From Balamuthia mandrillaris (lineage: Eukaryota; Discosea; Longamoebia; Balamuthiidae), in assembly GCA_031835245.1 (NCBI GenBank), contig JAVKOQ010000200.1, forward strand, positions 1-64,000: a DNA stretch of 64,000 nucleotides, written 5' to 3'. The translations under genes were made by a program, and so were the position numbers. Positions 9,264-20,983 of this stretch are shown piece after piece. The notes under the pieces are model-generated. The model was not told the origin of the DNA. It saw only the letters and a list, made by a program, of their open reading frames with translations, and ran no database searches. Each line of letters starts with the position of its first letter. Position 1 is the stretch's first letter.

Positions 9264-12200
9264 CCATCCATGAGCAATACTTCGAATCGCAGCATGGGAA
9301 ATTTGAAGGTCTGATCAGGTTTGGTGCAGCTACTGGGAGAGGAACCATCTTTACCGTGGTCTAGCAAATACTTCAGTTTCATCTTGTTGATTTCTCTATT
9401 TATCCTACGTAGAGTTTGAGCCCATTCTTCCTCCTTTGTTGGGACACCAGCTTCATCGTAGTATCCCCCCCAAAGCTCCTCTTCTTCCTTGTCGTCTTCA
9501 CTCTCCGAATCAAAGCCAAGCCGCGTTTGTCCTTCCCTGGCGAGTTCGAACCGAAAAACACGTGGGAAAAACCTTTTCTGGATAAGGCTAGATTTTCCAA
9601 TTCTTGCTTTTGTTTGAATTGATGAAAACAGCGCCACCGACTTGGCTTTGCGGGCTTCCTTGAGCAGATCCAACACGTTGCTCTTCTGTTTAAGGCTGTC
9701 GATGATAGTCCTATGGTCAAACTCCAGGAGTCGAAAAGCTACATCAGTGGTGGACCGTCGCACCACGGTTGGTTCCAATGGAGAGGACAGATGCAGCTCT
9801 GCTTGTCGCACCGAGGGGGCTGATCCACATACGGTGACGGTGCCATCCGTTCCGAACATGTCTCCTCGACTTAGCTGCGACTTCCAACCAGATGGATACG
9901 GTTTGCATCCTTGGAAGATTATCACTCTGATCTCGTAAGGTTGCAAGTATTGTTCTTCTTCTGGAAGCATCACATCTCTTTGTGCTTGCTGAAAAAGAAA
10001 GGGAGAGCAACACTCCAAACTGTATGCAAGGAAGATATGGAAAAACAAATATGTCAAGGCTGTGCTTGCAAAATAGAACTAAACTTAACCTAACTTTTGA
10101 CCAGGTACATCACCTTTGACTTAGGGCATAACTAGAGAAACGACGCGAAGGAAGAGTACAGAAGCATGGAGAGAGAAATAGATCAAGAAGGTAAGGATAA
10201 GAAGAGAGAGATGACAGAGATATAGGTACTTTCTTAGCCCAGGGTGATCCAAAATTTGCAGGTGCTAACATAATAAGGTGTTGAATCCGATGCCGATAAA
10301 GCGGTTTGTAGTACAAATAGAGAAAATAACGAACAATAAGAGCACCGGTGCTGTACACAACGATGTTTGGACGCAATTGCTTCTCCACCGTGTCCTTGTT
10401 GGCTTCTTGCCCATCCGACTGTGAGAACTTAAGTTTTCTTACTCCCTTCTTTAACTGCTCAAAGAACGGGGCAGCAGGGGCAGACGAAGCTTCTTCACCA
10501 TTGCATTGAAGCCCCCGTCGCCATCTCCAATACCATCACCGCCACCTGTTGTCGGATTAGATTTTGTGGAATGGGAAGTTTGAAGTTGTTGAGCCCTGCG
10601 CTGCATTTGGTCGTAAAACCCGAGAGTGCCCCTCCGTCTCATGTGCAGTGGCCCATGGAACATCTGACGGGCTCTCTGTTTTCTTTCTTTGCAATCCTGT
10701 AGCTGTCGCTTGACCATGGATTGACAACATACTCGACCTCCTGCTCTTGCCCAATAGGCATCTCATCATGCTGTAAAGGTGGTTCTGACTGCGATGTTAT
10801 TATGCCCTTCTTCAATCGGCTCTCAGATGACGTCTTTTTCAGTGGTCGAGTGGAAGGAAATTCGGTTGTCGATTGTTGTGTGTGGGATGACAAAGCGGAT
10901 TTGCTCCGTCGATGACCTCTTCCATAGCGAGGGCTGGAATCTCCATCACAAACGTGCTGTGAAAAACCTTCATCACTAACAACTTTTGTTGTTGAAGCAG
11001 AAAGCGTGTTCCCTTCCTGCAGCACGGGTTGTGGAAAAGGAGTAACATCTGAGGCTTGAGCGTGTGTTTGCTGTCGTTAATTGAGCATGGTAGCTGTACC
11101 CCTTCTCATCCTTTCATAAAGCACTCCTGAGCCACTTCGTCGGTGGGTGCCTTGTTGTGATGTTGCTTCGTTTCTCAGCTGCTGTATTGCGAATGATATG
11201 AGGGGCCGCTGTTCCTGTTTGATCCCGTCTTCGTTGATGTTATTGTCTATTGCAAGGTTTTGTGCCTCTTTTTCAATCGCCAAACCAGTATTTTTCTCAT
11301 TTCGTTCATTCCGTGCGTGACCTTCTTTTTGTCCGTCTCCTTGCCAAAGCATTAGACTGGATAGGGCGTCTTCAGTAGTTTTTAGCAAAGAATGAGAGAA
11401 TGTTGCCTTGCTATTGCTCATTGCTTGTATTTGCTGCTCTGTGGCGCTTGCAATGGTTGTCTCTCTTTCTTTTTGTTCTGCTTCTGCTTCTGCTTCTGCT
11501 TCTGCTTCTGCTTCTGCTTCTGCTTCTGCTTCTGCTTCTGCTTCTGCTTCTGCTTTATCCTTTTCATCTTCTTTGCCACTGTCTTCTTTTGGTAGTTCAA
11601 TAGCTTGGTTGAATTGAAGAGATTTGCTATCCTTCATTGAATCTGGCGAAACTTTGAAGATTGCAGTCTGTTTATCGCCCTTATTTTCTGAGGAATAGGA
11701 AGGAGAGGGAGCAGGAAGAGGAGGCGAAGATAATGGTAATTGAGTGTTTATTGGAAGTGAGTCCTCCAGCGAATCGCTGGGTGTGCTTGCAGATTGCGGA
11801 GCACTCGTTGTACACAGCCTCTCGGCACCTTTTTTCATGTATTCATAGAATCCAGCAGTAGAAGGGGAATCGTCACCTTCTCCAAGTGTTCGCGTTGTTT
11901 CTGTTGCAGCATGTAACTCATCTTCTTTTGTTACTGCTGTTTTCCGACTGTTGGCCCAATTGCCCATAACTCCAGCCTTCTTCTTGCCACGCTCCATCAT
12001 CTTTTCCTTGCTCTGCGCCCACCTTTCTCTTTTCTCTTTGGAGGCGTGCCCTCTTCTCTCAAGAGACTTCCAGTATCCTCTCCTTCTTTTCTCTGCCGCT
12101 TTGCATCAATCGATCCCTCTGCTCTCTTGAAGCTTCTACCAGCATGTCCTTGCATTCTCTGCCAGCTTTCATCAGTTTGTCCTTCTTCTCTCGCAAGCGT

Positions 12201-13150
12201 GTTGCCTGCTCGTTCAGCATGGCTCTCTTCTGTAACAAAAAATCTTCAATGGCTAGGGACTGCTCAAATATGGTTTTAAAGGGCAATCCTTCGTAGGCAG
12301 CTAGTTTGTGCAGCAACGCTTTCCATTCTTTGAGGTCGAGGCCGTGGCTTGCTATGATTTGCAATAGCGTTTCGTTGTCAGATGACACTATCTTTTGTTT
12401 TGTTGCGTCTTTGATCTGCAACTGTTGGTCTAGATGTTTCTGTCAGTATTACTATAAACCATTAAACACAGAGCATTCGGAGGAGCTCACCTGAAGAAAG
12501 GCTAGCCAGGTCGTACCGATGAACGCGCATGAAGTTGGTTGGGTTACTTATTTCCAACGAACCAGGGTCTATAGCTCTTTGTTTCTTCTTCCGCTGTTTC
12601 TCTTGCCAGCGCTGCTCCTTTAACTCTTTTTCTCTTTGCTCTTTCTCTCTTTTCCATCGTCCCCTCTCTAGCCGTTCTCTTTGTTTCTTGAGGCCTGTTG
12701 TGTCCGTGTGTTCCTGCACAAAAGCATGAAACCGGCGAGCTAGCAGCTGAATGGTGGCCATGTCATCCAAAGACTCGTACGCGAAGAGATGGACGGGGTG
12801 ACCCCATTCTTCCTGCAAGTTGCGTTGCACGTTTCTCCATTGTGCCAAGTTGTCGTTCCATCCATGAATCAGGAAAGTCATTTCCTTTGGTTGCCTTGTC
12901 GTTGCTTTAAGAAACAACAAAAGGCCAACACTAAGAGAGCTGTAACAAAAGAAGAGGAAAAAGCATAAATACCAAAGTGCTTTTTCAGAGCTGCAGCTCC
13001 GGCTTCTAAAGAAGCGGCATGTCCTTTTGTTGGAAAACCAACTATTATGACTTCTTGTCGACACTCTCTCCGATACCTCCAAATTTTCTCGCCCTCTTTA
13101 TTTTCCCCTTTTCCTGGCGACACATTCAAAGCACACACTTTGGTCCACAC
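9205..13150 (-). CDS. Alpha/beta-hydrolase (lipase-like) with a long internal insertion
   Basis: The minus strand carries the parts of one lipase fold in order. The first is a beta-strand and oxyanion region MTFLIHGWNDNLAQW (about 12860). Then comes a coiled-coil and low-complexity insertion (about 12700-10450). Next is the nucleophile elbow VVYSTGALIVRYFL with the MLAPANFGSP motif (about 10380-10230). Last is a C-terminal stretch with GTDGTVTVCGSA and a late DHRTII (about 9850-9690). MLAPANFGSP and GSDGTV-type motifs belong to a family of bacterial and protist lipases; Ser in YSTG is the likely nucleophile and His in DHRTII the likely base. The insertion includes (Ala-Glu)n from a (TTCTGC)n tract at 11480-11554. 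At least six exons are needed, and I fixed few boundaries. The first ATG (13150) lies inside a solo LTR. Transcript evidence is absent, so one gene rather than two is an inference. Confidence 0.6.
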
Positions 13151-13227
13151 CCCTTTTCTTGTGAATAAACCCAGAGTCGCTTACGTGCCGTCCCTTTCTT
13201 GATCCGCAGGGTTATTCCCCATCAACA
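13027..13227 (-). mobile_element. Solo LTR, family B (201 bp), TSD CTTT
   Basis: A complete family-B LTR whose ends read TGTTG...CAACA. It is flanked on the + strand by CTTT at 13023-13026 and 13228-13231, a 4-bp target duplication. It closely matches copies at 30719, 33660 and 35720. It overlaps the apparent first exon of the hydrolase: the leader MWTKVCALNVSPGKGE is written by the LTR. Confidence 0.85.
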
Positions 13228-13419
13228 CTTTCCCACCACTCACAACAGCAGAATGAGTAGCGTTCAGATCTTCACTTGCTGCACACTCCTCATCTTCGAG
13301 ATGGAAGTTGGAGCGTACCTCCCACCATCTCTCTGGTGAAAGCAACCAACTCTATGGCCCTTTGCTCTGATTATTGCACCAAACAGAAATGAGGAATAAC
13401 GCAATATAAACAACGCAAC

Positions 13420-13440
13420 AAAGAGAGAGAGAGAGAGACC
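13420..13440. repeat. (GA)n tract between two minus-strand genes
   Basis: Short GA microsatellite in the spacer between the ARF-GEF 3' end and the hydrolase 5' end (13230-13760). I see no further gene in this spacer. Confidence 0.7.
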
Positions 13441-13761
13441 TTCTGTCAATTCGCTTAGCTGACAAAATAGAGCAGACAGAAGGATCCAAATGTTCACAGG
13501 AGCAGAATGTGGTTAGTGGACTTTCAAAAAAACAACATATCATAAGACAACAACAATAAATGAAACACAGACGAAAACATGGAGCGTTACATGCAAAAGG
13601 CGATAATAGCTGTCATCGCTATCCAGGAAACGTTCCTCCTCGTTACAGCTGACAATGATACCTTCGTGAAACAGAGCTTTGGTTTTTGTTTCAAAGTCAG
13701 TCACACCGCCACGTCACCAACGAATGAAAGAGGGAGCTAACAAAAAAACGCAGACCCTGTG

Positions 13762-14348
13762 CTATGGCCTCTGCATTGGTTCGGGTGGTAGTCGTTTCTT
13801 GCAACACCCATGAGATGGATCAGAAAAGGCTTCCAAGAACTCTGGCAAAGAAATGGCGGCCAGAGGGGGCACATCCCCGCTGTCTCGCCCTGCTCCTTGG
13901 TGCTGTGCTTTGTCTCCCGTCACAACGAATGTGAGAGCAGAGCTCCCACATCCGTTTCCACATTCGTAACAACGGGTCCTCAATGATGTCTTCACCACTA
14001 TCGCCAGTTTCTTGTTCCTCCAAAGAAGAGGGAGTAGCTTCCTCTGCAGTGGGAAGGGGAGGAGAAGAAGGGACAGGATTTGAGTTTTGTTGTGCAGAGG
14101 TTTGCTAGTCATCATTCCCGTCTTGTGTTTTATCTTTCTCTTGTTGCTGGGGAGGAGTAATAGTTGCATCGGTGAAAAACTCTTCCGACAGTGCAGAGTT
14201 GGCAGGCAGGGAAGAGGGTTTGGATGGAGAAGGGTGTGGGGCAGCAGCATTCCTGAAGCCGACATCACCAATAGTATGTTTTTCAACAGTCTCCGTCTTT
14301 GAGGGAAATAACATAAAGTCAGCATTTTGAGAGATGAGCCAAAAGAGA

Positions 14349-14380
<32 letters not shown>

Positions 14381-15770
14381 TCCAAAAGATCGCTATCGCC
14401 AGTGTTCATGTAGACCTCGATAAACTGTAAGGCATGCATCCAGAGGCGTTCAAACTCATCAGCCTTCCACAGCTCGCCCATATAGTGCAAAAATATTTTG
14501 GAGAGCAACCAAGGCGCTCGCAACCGGATTTCCTCCAATGACACAGCCGACTGTGGCTGCTGAGAATTTCGGCGGTGTGAAGAAGGTGAACGACGGGATG
14601 AAGTTGCCAACAAATGTTCGAGGAAAGGAAACAACACTTCGTAGAAGCACGCCAACCAAAACTTTTTGCGGAAGTTTCTGCACAATGGGGGAGAGCAAGG
14701 CGTTGCAGATGGACGATTGCGTTGTGGCGCACTTCCGGCCGTTGCTCACCAGCATCACAGAGCTCGCAAAAGTCCAACAATACTCGCTTGGTGAACTTGT
14801 CCCATCCCTTGTCTCCTGCGACTCCTATAATCGCTTGTTTCTGGATTTGCATCAGTTGCTTTTCCTCTTCCTGTTATTCTTCCTCTTCCCCCAAGGTACG
14901 ACTGCTGGACGGCATAGAGGTGTAGCATTCGTGGCGTGGCACTGAAGAGAGAATACATGAGCTCCATTGCATCAAGGCTTATGCTCTGAGAACAACTTCT
15001 TGGCTTTGCAAAGCTTTTTGCCGTATCTAACATAGCAAAGAAGGTAGTTGGAGAGAGAACATCTGCACCAGATACTAATGCCTGCAAAATGTCAAATGAT
15101 GTCTCGCTTGCTTTGGGCTCGTTGGCACAAAACTGGATAAGTTCAAAGAAGATGCTGCAACCTTGAAGGGTGCTGAACGAGGAAAAAAAAAAGGTCAAGG
15201 CAAGGGACATCAAAAAGTAATCTTTTAACTTACGTGATTAAACGAGAATGACCATGGATGATGGTCGCAAGGACGGAAACAATGTGTTCAATGAGACCTT
15301 TATAGACATTGCTATTCATCTTCATGAAAAATTGCAAGGCCCTGAGCACTTGGTCAGAAATGGCCGGGTTGTGCACCAACTTGATGCAAAGAAGGGAAAG
15401 GTCCATTATGGCTCGTTCAACTAGAGGCATGCAAGTCTTGGAGGGCATTATAATACCAGAAAAGTGTTCATATACAAGAACCTAAAGCCAAGAACGTTAC
15501 GAAATAAGGCTGACTTCAACAAAACAAGAGACGCACCAAAGGAAAATTATTCGCTCCTGGTTTAGCAATGTAACTGCTGTGACCAAGTCCAAGCAAAATA
15601 TGTTTGTCTTCTCGTCAAAAATAAAGCCTTCTCCTTGTTTAGTATTCAAACTGCCTCCCGGCCGTACCACTGATCCCAATAATAAGGGCCTTCAGCAGGT
15701 ACACAAGGGAATCTGCTTGCAACAACCTATTCCCCGCGATGAACCAGCGTCGTAGTTAATCAACTCATTG

Positions 15771-15810
<40 letters not shown>

Positions 15811-16988
15811 AACCAGGAGTTTAGCAATATTGAGTTGATGTTGCAGTTTGCAATGCAATCCATAGTGGCCTGTTCTGCCTCAAGATCCTCAGGAGAAGAC
15901 GACACATCCTCAGGAACTTGTTCAAACCAGCCACCCGTTCCAATGAATGTAAACCCCGAGAAGACGCTACCGCTAGATGCATTCTTGTTGCGGTCTCTCT
16001 TTTGTTTCTGCGCTGGGCGGCGGCCAAGAAAGTGGCGAGGCAACCAAGTGGCTGGCAGGCCCTCAGGAATAGGGTCCTTCAATGGCGAGGAGTTCTTTCC
16101 ACTTGAACTACCCATTTCTTCAATTGCTTTTTGCAGATCAGCCAACGCAGTAACCGTGAGAATTGGGATAAGAAACACGCTTCTCTCACTTTGTGAGTGT
16201 TTGTGTCTCGTACCACCAAGTTATCAAAGATATCACCAAGATTGTAATAGGCAGATATTTCTGCGCAGAGGTTAAACCCTCCTAATGCTTTTTGAAGTAT
16301 AGCTTCATCTTCGGTTGTGTCAAACACTATAAGGAACTGAGTTTTAGTAACGGCTTTGCCGCGTGAGAGAGATTCAAGTCAACATACCAACTGAGATGGC
16401 TGCGATGATAGGGCATCCAAGGATAATAGAAAACATGTCTTTATTGTATGCAGCACAAGATGTAGATATATAGGGACTCGCTCGGCGAGCCTTCTTTAAC
16501 AAGCTCCTCCATTGCAAACCGGAAACGGTATCTCCATCATAGTCCTCAAGCAACTAGACATTGTGGAAATAACAATAAGAGAGGATAATGCAAGAAGAGC
16601 AAGATAGGTACTTTGAAAGGGTGTGCTAGAATGGAGTTATAAATATCAATCAACATCTGACGGGGGTGATTCTTGCCCCCATTTGTTTCCCGTAAGTTGG
16701 CTATGAACTCAGATTGTTTCATTTTTTTTTCTGATGATTTAACCAAAGAAATTGTTAATAAGGAAGTTTGGTGCACTCAAGAAGAGATAAATACCGGAAC
16801 GCTAGCGTTATGCAGGTCTGAGTTTAAAAGCACAACCGAGAAAGTTAGGAGATAGCACAAGTCCTCATCAGCAAACGTCATCGGATTGCATTCGTAGTAC
16901 CGACTGGAAAAGTTTTCAAGTATAAGTATGCGTGTGATTTGGCCTGTTTCACCATGTAGCCTTAAAAGCGACAACTTAAGCGAAAATT

Positions 16989-17037
<49 letters not shown>

Positions 17038-18779
17038 CAGAGAGGAGAGAGAGAGATTTACCTAAAAGTCTCCAAGAAAGTGCGCAGAGCGGGTAAAAGA
17101 GAAACACCCTGGAAATTAAACGTGTTTAAATAAGCTTGTAGGACTGCCTTATTGAAGTCATGTTCTTTGCCAAGGTATTGGCCTATAATTGTTTTGTCTA
17201 AGCCAAGTGTATTCCGTAAGAATGCAGCTACACTTGGGGCATCTGAAGGATCCGGTAACAGATATTCTGCGCATAGAGTATAGTCAACAAAACAAAAAAA
17301 AAATACTACACTAGGAAAGATGAATCACCTTGCAAAAACTTCAAGCCTACTTTGTAGTCCTTATTCCAATGCTCTGCAACAAGAGCTAGTAACCATTTAA
17401 GCTGTTTTCTCTTCGATAGCTCTTCTGTAGAAGGACGTAGCCCTGCTTTGAAGACCCAAGAAAAACGTTAACTTTACTGCAAAGAAGAGCGCAACACTCT
17501 TCAATTAATAAAATATCTAACGGCTTACCGGAATAGGAGGAGGATTTTTGCATCGCTCAGAGATTGCCTGGATTGCCGCCAACAGAACATCCAAAGAGAG
17601 TACGTGCAGTGCATATAAAGATCCACTAACGGGAAAAGCATTCTATTTGGTAATGAAGAAGTATTAATAATAAAGAACAAACACAACTGCCAGAGAGAAA
17701 TGGAGATATTTGTCAAACCTTGTAAAGAAATTTGCACAGAGACTCAAAGAGGTTGGCGCAGTAAATGTCGCAGTCAAAGTTTAGGTAGAGCTCTACCAAG
17801 AATGAAGGAGAGGAACAGAACTCAAGTAACTTCTCAAGCGCAACCTCCTGCTTCTCGTACGAACTATATCTGCTATCCATGACGGTGTTGAGCATGCACA
17901 GAAGAAACGCTTCCATTTGCAGCTTCAACGCTTCCTTGTAAGACTGATGGCCGAAGAGGTTGTACCATATGCCTAGGGTTAACGTGAATATGGAAAGTTC
18001 CTCGCTTAACAAATTCAAGCAAAGGTTTTTGCAGAGGTCATTTCGGACGAGAGGAAGAAGATGAGCAGGGAATGGAGGGCACTGAATCTCCAAGATTGTG
18101 TCGATGAGAGAAAGGCCCAACTGGCGAATAGATACTGTGTTGGAGGGTTTGGGTTGTATCAAAGAGCACAAGAATCCAAAGAGCTTGTTGAGACAGGAAA
18201 GGCCGTAAGGTTTGCTGCCTACTGTGCTTGCGGTTTCTTCGTTCCGTTGAAATCGTATACCACGAGGGTTTATGAACTCCATCTCTGCTTTTGCCCTGCT
18301 GGCGTTTGTACTCGCGTCGTTGGTTCGCGTTTCCACCACTGTACACACTTTCCTTCTCTTTTTCCACCCCTTCCTCTCGTGCTCCTCCCCTGGCTCAACA
18401 CTTCTCGGCAGATCTGGAGAAGGAGGAATAGAAGGCGGTTGGGCATAGCTATTCGACTCCGGGAATGCATGGATAACGAGTGCTGTCGAGTCTTCTTTGG
18501 GAACACTATCCTCTTTGCAGTCATGTAGCTTGTTGATGGAGGAGAGCGCCACGCCAGTGATCGGCCCGCTGGTTTCCTCAGAGCGAATGACCCCCAGGAA
18601 GGGTTTCAGGTCAGCGGGTCCATCTCAGTGAGATCTATGCAGGTTGGCAAAAACAGCCAGCAGATGAGTTGGTTGGTGGCAAGGAGCACCTTTGAAACTA
18701 AACAACAAACCTTCCACCTGAGATAAAGTATTGCGCAGAGCTTTGAAGCCTTGCAGCAGGGGTCCTTCTGAATACGACC
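13762..18779 (-). CDS. GBF1/Gea/GNOM-type ARF guanine nucleotide exchange factor
   Basis: Large multi-exon gene, read from about 18779 leftwards. N-terminus: LKPFLGVIRSEETSGPITG (DCB domain, joined across a clean 66-nt intron). Then YGLSCLNKLFGFLCSL and ELYLNFDCDIYCANLFESL (HUS region, 18200-17713). Sec7 domain (17290-16580): SVAAFLRNTLGLDKTIIGQY, the catalytic Glu in FRLHGETGQITRIL, and FSVVLLNSDLHNASV. Downstream HDS repeats include FNLCAEISAYYNLGDIFDNL (about 16270) and LLSKIFLHYMGELW (about 14500). The Glu finger is present although the usual Pro in FRLPGE is His. Such proteins activate ARF GTPases at the Golgi for COPI coat recruitment. Several introns carry (CT)n in the sense strand, and one near 14385 lacks an obvious GT donor. 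The first coding exon is not found. Confidence 0.88.
14346..14381. repeat. (GA)n, intronic in the ARF-GEF
   Basis: GA microsatellite on + equals CT in the sense of the gene. It sits at the 5' side of the intron ahead of RRLLKNILLVM. Confidence 0.9.
15777..15808. repeat. (GA)n, intronic in the ARF-GEF
   Basis: CT tract in the sense strand directly after a GTTAGT-like donor. Confidence 0.9.
16986..17055. repeat. (GA)n inside the Sec7-domain intron
   Basis: About 70 bp of GA on +, CT in the sense strand. It splits the Sec7 domain between LLPALRTFLETF and RLHGETG. Confidence 0.9.
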
Positions 18780-18834
18780 TCTGTTTTGTTTTGTTTTGTT
18801 TTTTTGACTCGTGTAAATGGGAGAGAGACAGCAG

Positions 18835-18838
18835 GAGA

Positions 18839-18872
<34 letters not shown>
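18835..18872. repeat. (GA)n upstream of the first recognised ARF-GEF exon
   Basis: CT tract in the sense strand, upstream of the AG acceptor at about 18780. The region 18880-19300 holds no recognised coding exon. Confidence 0.85.
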
Positions 18873-18877
<5 letters not shown>

Positions 18878-19309
18878 GGAATCAAACCAGTCTGGATGCA
18901 GAGGATGCCCAACGAAGACAAGAACGGGAAGAAGCACCCCAAAATCAGCTTATTTGTTTGGATTCACAGCATGAAGAATGCCCCCTCATGCTGGTCATTG
19001 TGTCGTCATGGATAGTGTTGTTGCTTCTCTCTCTTACCTCTCTCCCGTTAAGGGGGCGTGCTCGGATCATAAGGATCAGTCGTGTCGTCTTGAAAAAAAG
19101 TCGAGTGTTCCGGTCACGCTTGATCTACGTGTGTTTTCCTGCTTTTGTGACACTTTACAGATCAAGGGTTTTTTTTTTTGTCGAGCAGGAACGGGAGGTG
19201 GTGTCGCCGTTTGTCGTCCGCGACATGGTTTTGTAGGGTTTCCCTGCTAAAGTTTAGAAAGGCATTTTCTAAACAGTTTTTGTAGACAACCAAAAAAAAA
19301 AAAAGAAAG

Positions 19310-20983
19310 ATGAACCGACAGGAGTATCAACGCCTTTATCAACGCAGCTACTATGCGCAAAAAAAACGAGAACGGGAGGAGAAGGAACAAGAGGAACAGC
19401 AGCGACAAGAAGAAGCTCAAGAGAAACTTGAAAGAAGGCGAGCACAACAAGCCGCATCAAAACGGCGTCGCCGAGCAGCTTCTTCTGCAAGTTTATGCTT
19501 GTCCTTGCCCTCTACTTCGCCCTCGCCTTCGCCCTCGCCCTCGCCCTTGCCCTCAAAGGAACAGTGCCAGCTCCAGAAAGAAAAACGACGTAAGCAGATG
19601 GCAAAGAGCCAAAGGCGTCTTCGAGCTCAGCAACAACAAGAAAAGGAGGAACAAGAAGCCAAGACACGGCGAAAAAGGCAGCTCCAGAAAGAAAGAACGC
19701 AACGCCACCGAAACAAGCGCCTAAAAGAAGAGGAGGAAAAGAAAGCTCAGCAAAAGGAAGCTGCTGAGTCACTGAGCTCTTTGCTTACCCCATCCTCTTC
19801 TTTAACCATACCTTCATTTGCACTCCCTGCCTTGCTTCGTCACTCACCAGCAGGCTCCTTGAGCATCCCAGCATGTATGGTACCCTCCTTCTTGAGCCAC
19901 TTGCCAACCACTTTTTTGTCAACCTCTTCACTGACCTCTTTGACAACCTCTTCGCCGACCTCCTCTTCGCCGACCTCCTCTTTGCCAACCTCCTCTTCGC
20001 CAACCTCCTCTTCACCAACCTCCTCTTTGCCGACCTCCTTGCCGACCTCTTTGCTGACCTCCTCTTCACTGACCTCCTCTTCACCAACCTCCTCTTCGCC
20101 AACCTCTTCTTTGCCGACCTCCTCTTCGCCAACCTCCTCTTCACCGACCTCCTCTTTGCCGATGCCAACCTCCTCTTCGCCGACCTCCTCTTCGCCGATG
20201 CCAACCTCCTCTTCACCAAGCTCCTCATCAAGGCCTACACCAAAAATCAAGTTGAATGGGAACAGATTGATAGTAGATAGCAAGTGTTGGATAGAGGCGG
20301 TACAAAAGCGGTGTGAGGAGAAAGAAGGGAAGTGTAGTGGAACCCACACAGCCATAAAAGTAAAGCAAGTGGGGGAATATGTGATTATAATTACAGAATG
20401 TACAGTGTGTTCAAGCAAAACAACTTACTTGAATGTGGTCTGTAACTCTATTCGATCACCAGAGAAGCAACAAACAGGTCCTGGTATAAAGAGTATCAAC
20501 CTGGAAGTAGTTGCATCAGTGGTGCTTTCTGGAGGTACATGGGGAAGTTATTCAGATGAAAGACGTACCCAAGGATTGACACACATGTGTTGGACAACTT
20601 GGAGCCGAGCAGAGAAGATGGTGTGGAATGTGGTCAAACATTTGGCCAAAGAAACATTTGATGAGCAGGCAACAAAGTATGTTGAAGTATCCAATGTACT
20701 GCTTACCTTGGCAGGTGATGGGGCGTGGAGTCATCGAAGGAATGCAAACCACGGAGTGTATTCAATCGTGGACACTAGCAACAACAAGGTGCTTTACCAG
20801 GTTGTCTTGTCAAAGGACAAAGCAAGGGTACTGCAGAGTGGGAAAGAGGTCACGGTGGTAGAAGGGAACTATGAGGGCACATCCAAAGGAATGGAGGCAG
20901 AGGGATTCCGACGAGCAATAGATTGGCTTGAGGAGAAGAAGCTACTGCCTCCAGAAAAGGAAAGAAATATTCTGCAAAAATAG
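19310..20983 (+). pseudogene. Decayed Mutator/Kolobok-like transposase, N-terminal part
   Basis: A 557-residue ORF. Residues 1-170 are charged coiled coil, then an SSPTSSLPTSS-type minisatellite stretch (19900-20230). After that follows a conserved region with LAGDGAWSHRRNANHGVYSI, VLYQVVLSKDKA and GNYEGTSKGMEAEGFRRAI. This layout (D-G-W-x-R...G...VVLSK...YEGTSxGMEAEG) matches transposases of the broad Mutator-like/Kolobok group. The segment that should follow, with the next acidic residue and a C-x-H zinc region, is missing, and the frame stops at 20983. The following ORF resumes in another frame, so an internal deletion is likely. Confidence 0.65.
19900..20230. repeat. In-frame CTCCTCTTCNCC minisatellite
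   Basis: Repeats of ACCTCCTCTTCGCCG-type units encode Ser-Ser-Pro-Thr strings in the transposase ORF. Other frames stay open because of the repeat. Confidence 0.9.

Noticed and set aside
19785..20418. Minus-strand Arg/Lys/Ser and Glu/Val repeat ORFs
   Set aside because: Antisense shadows of the in-frame minisatellite in the transposase ORF.
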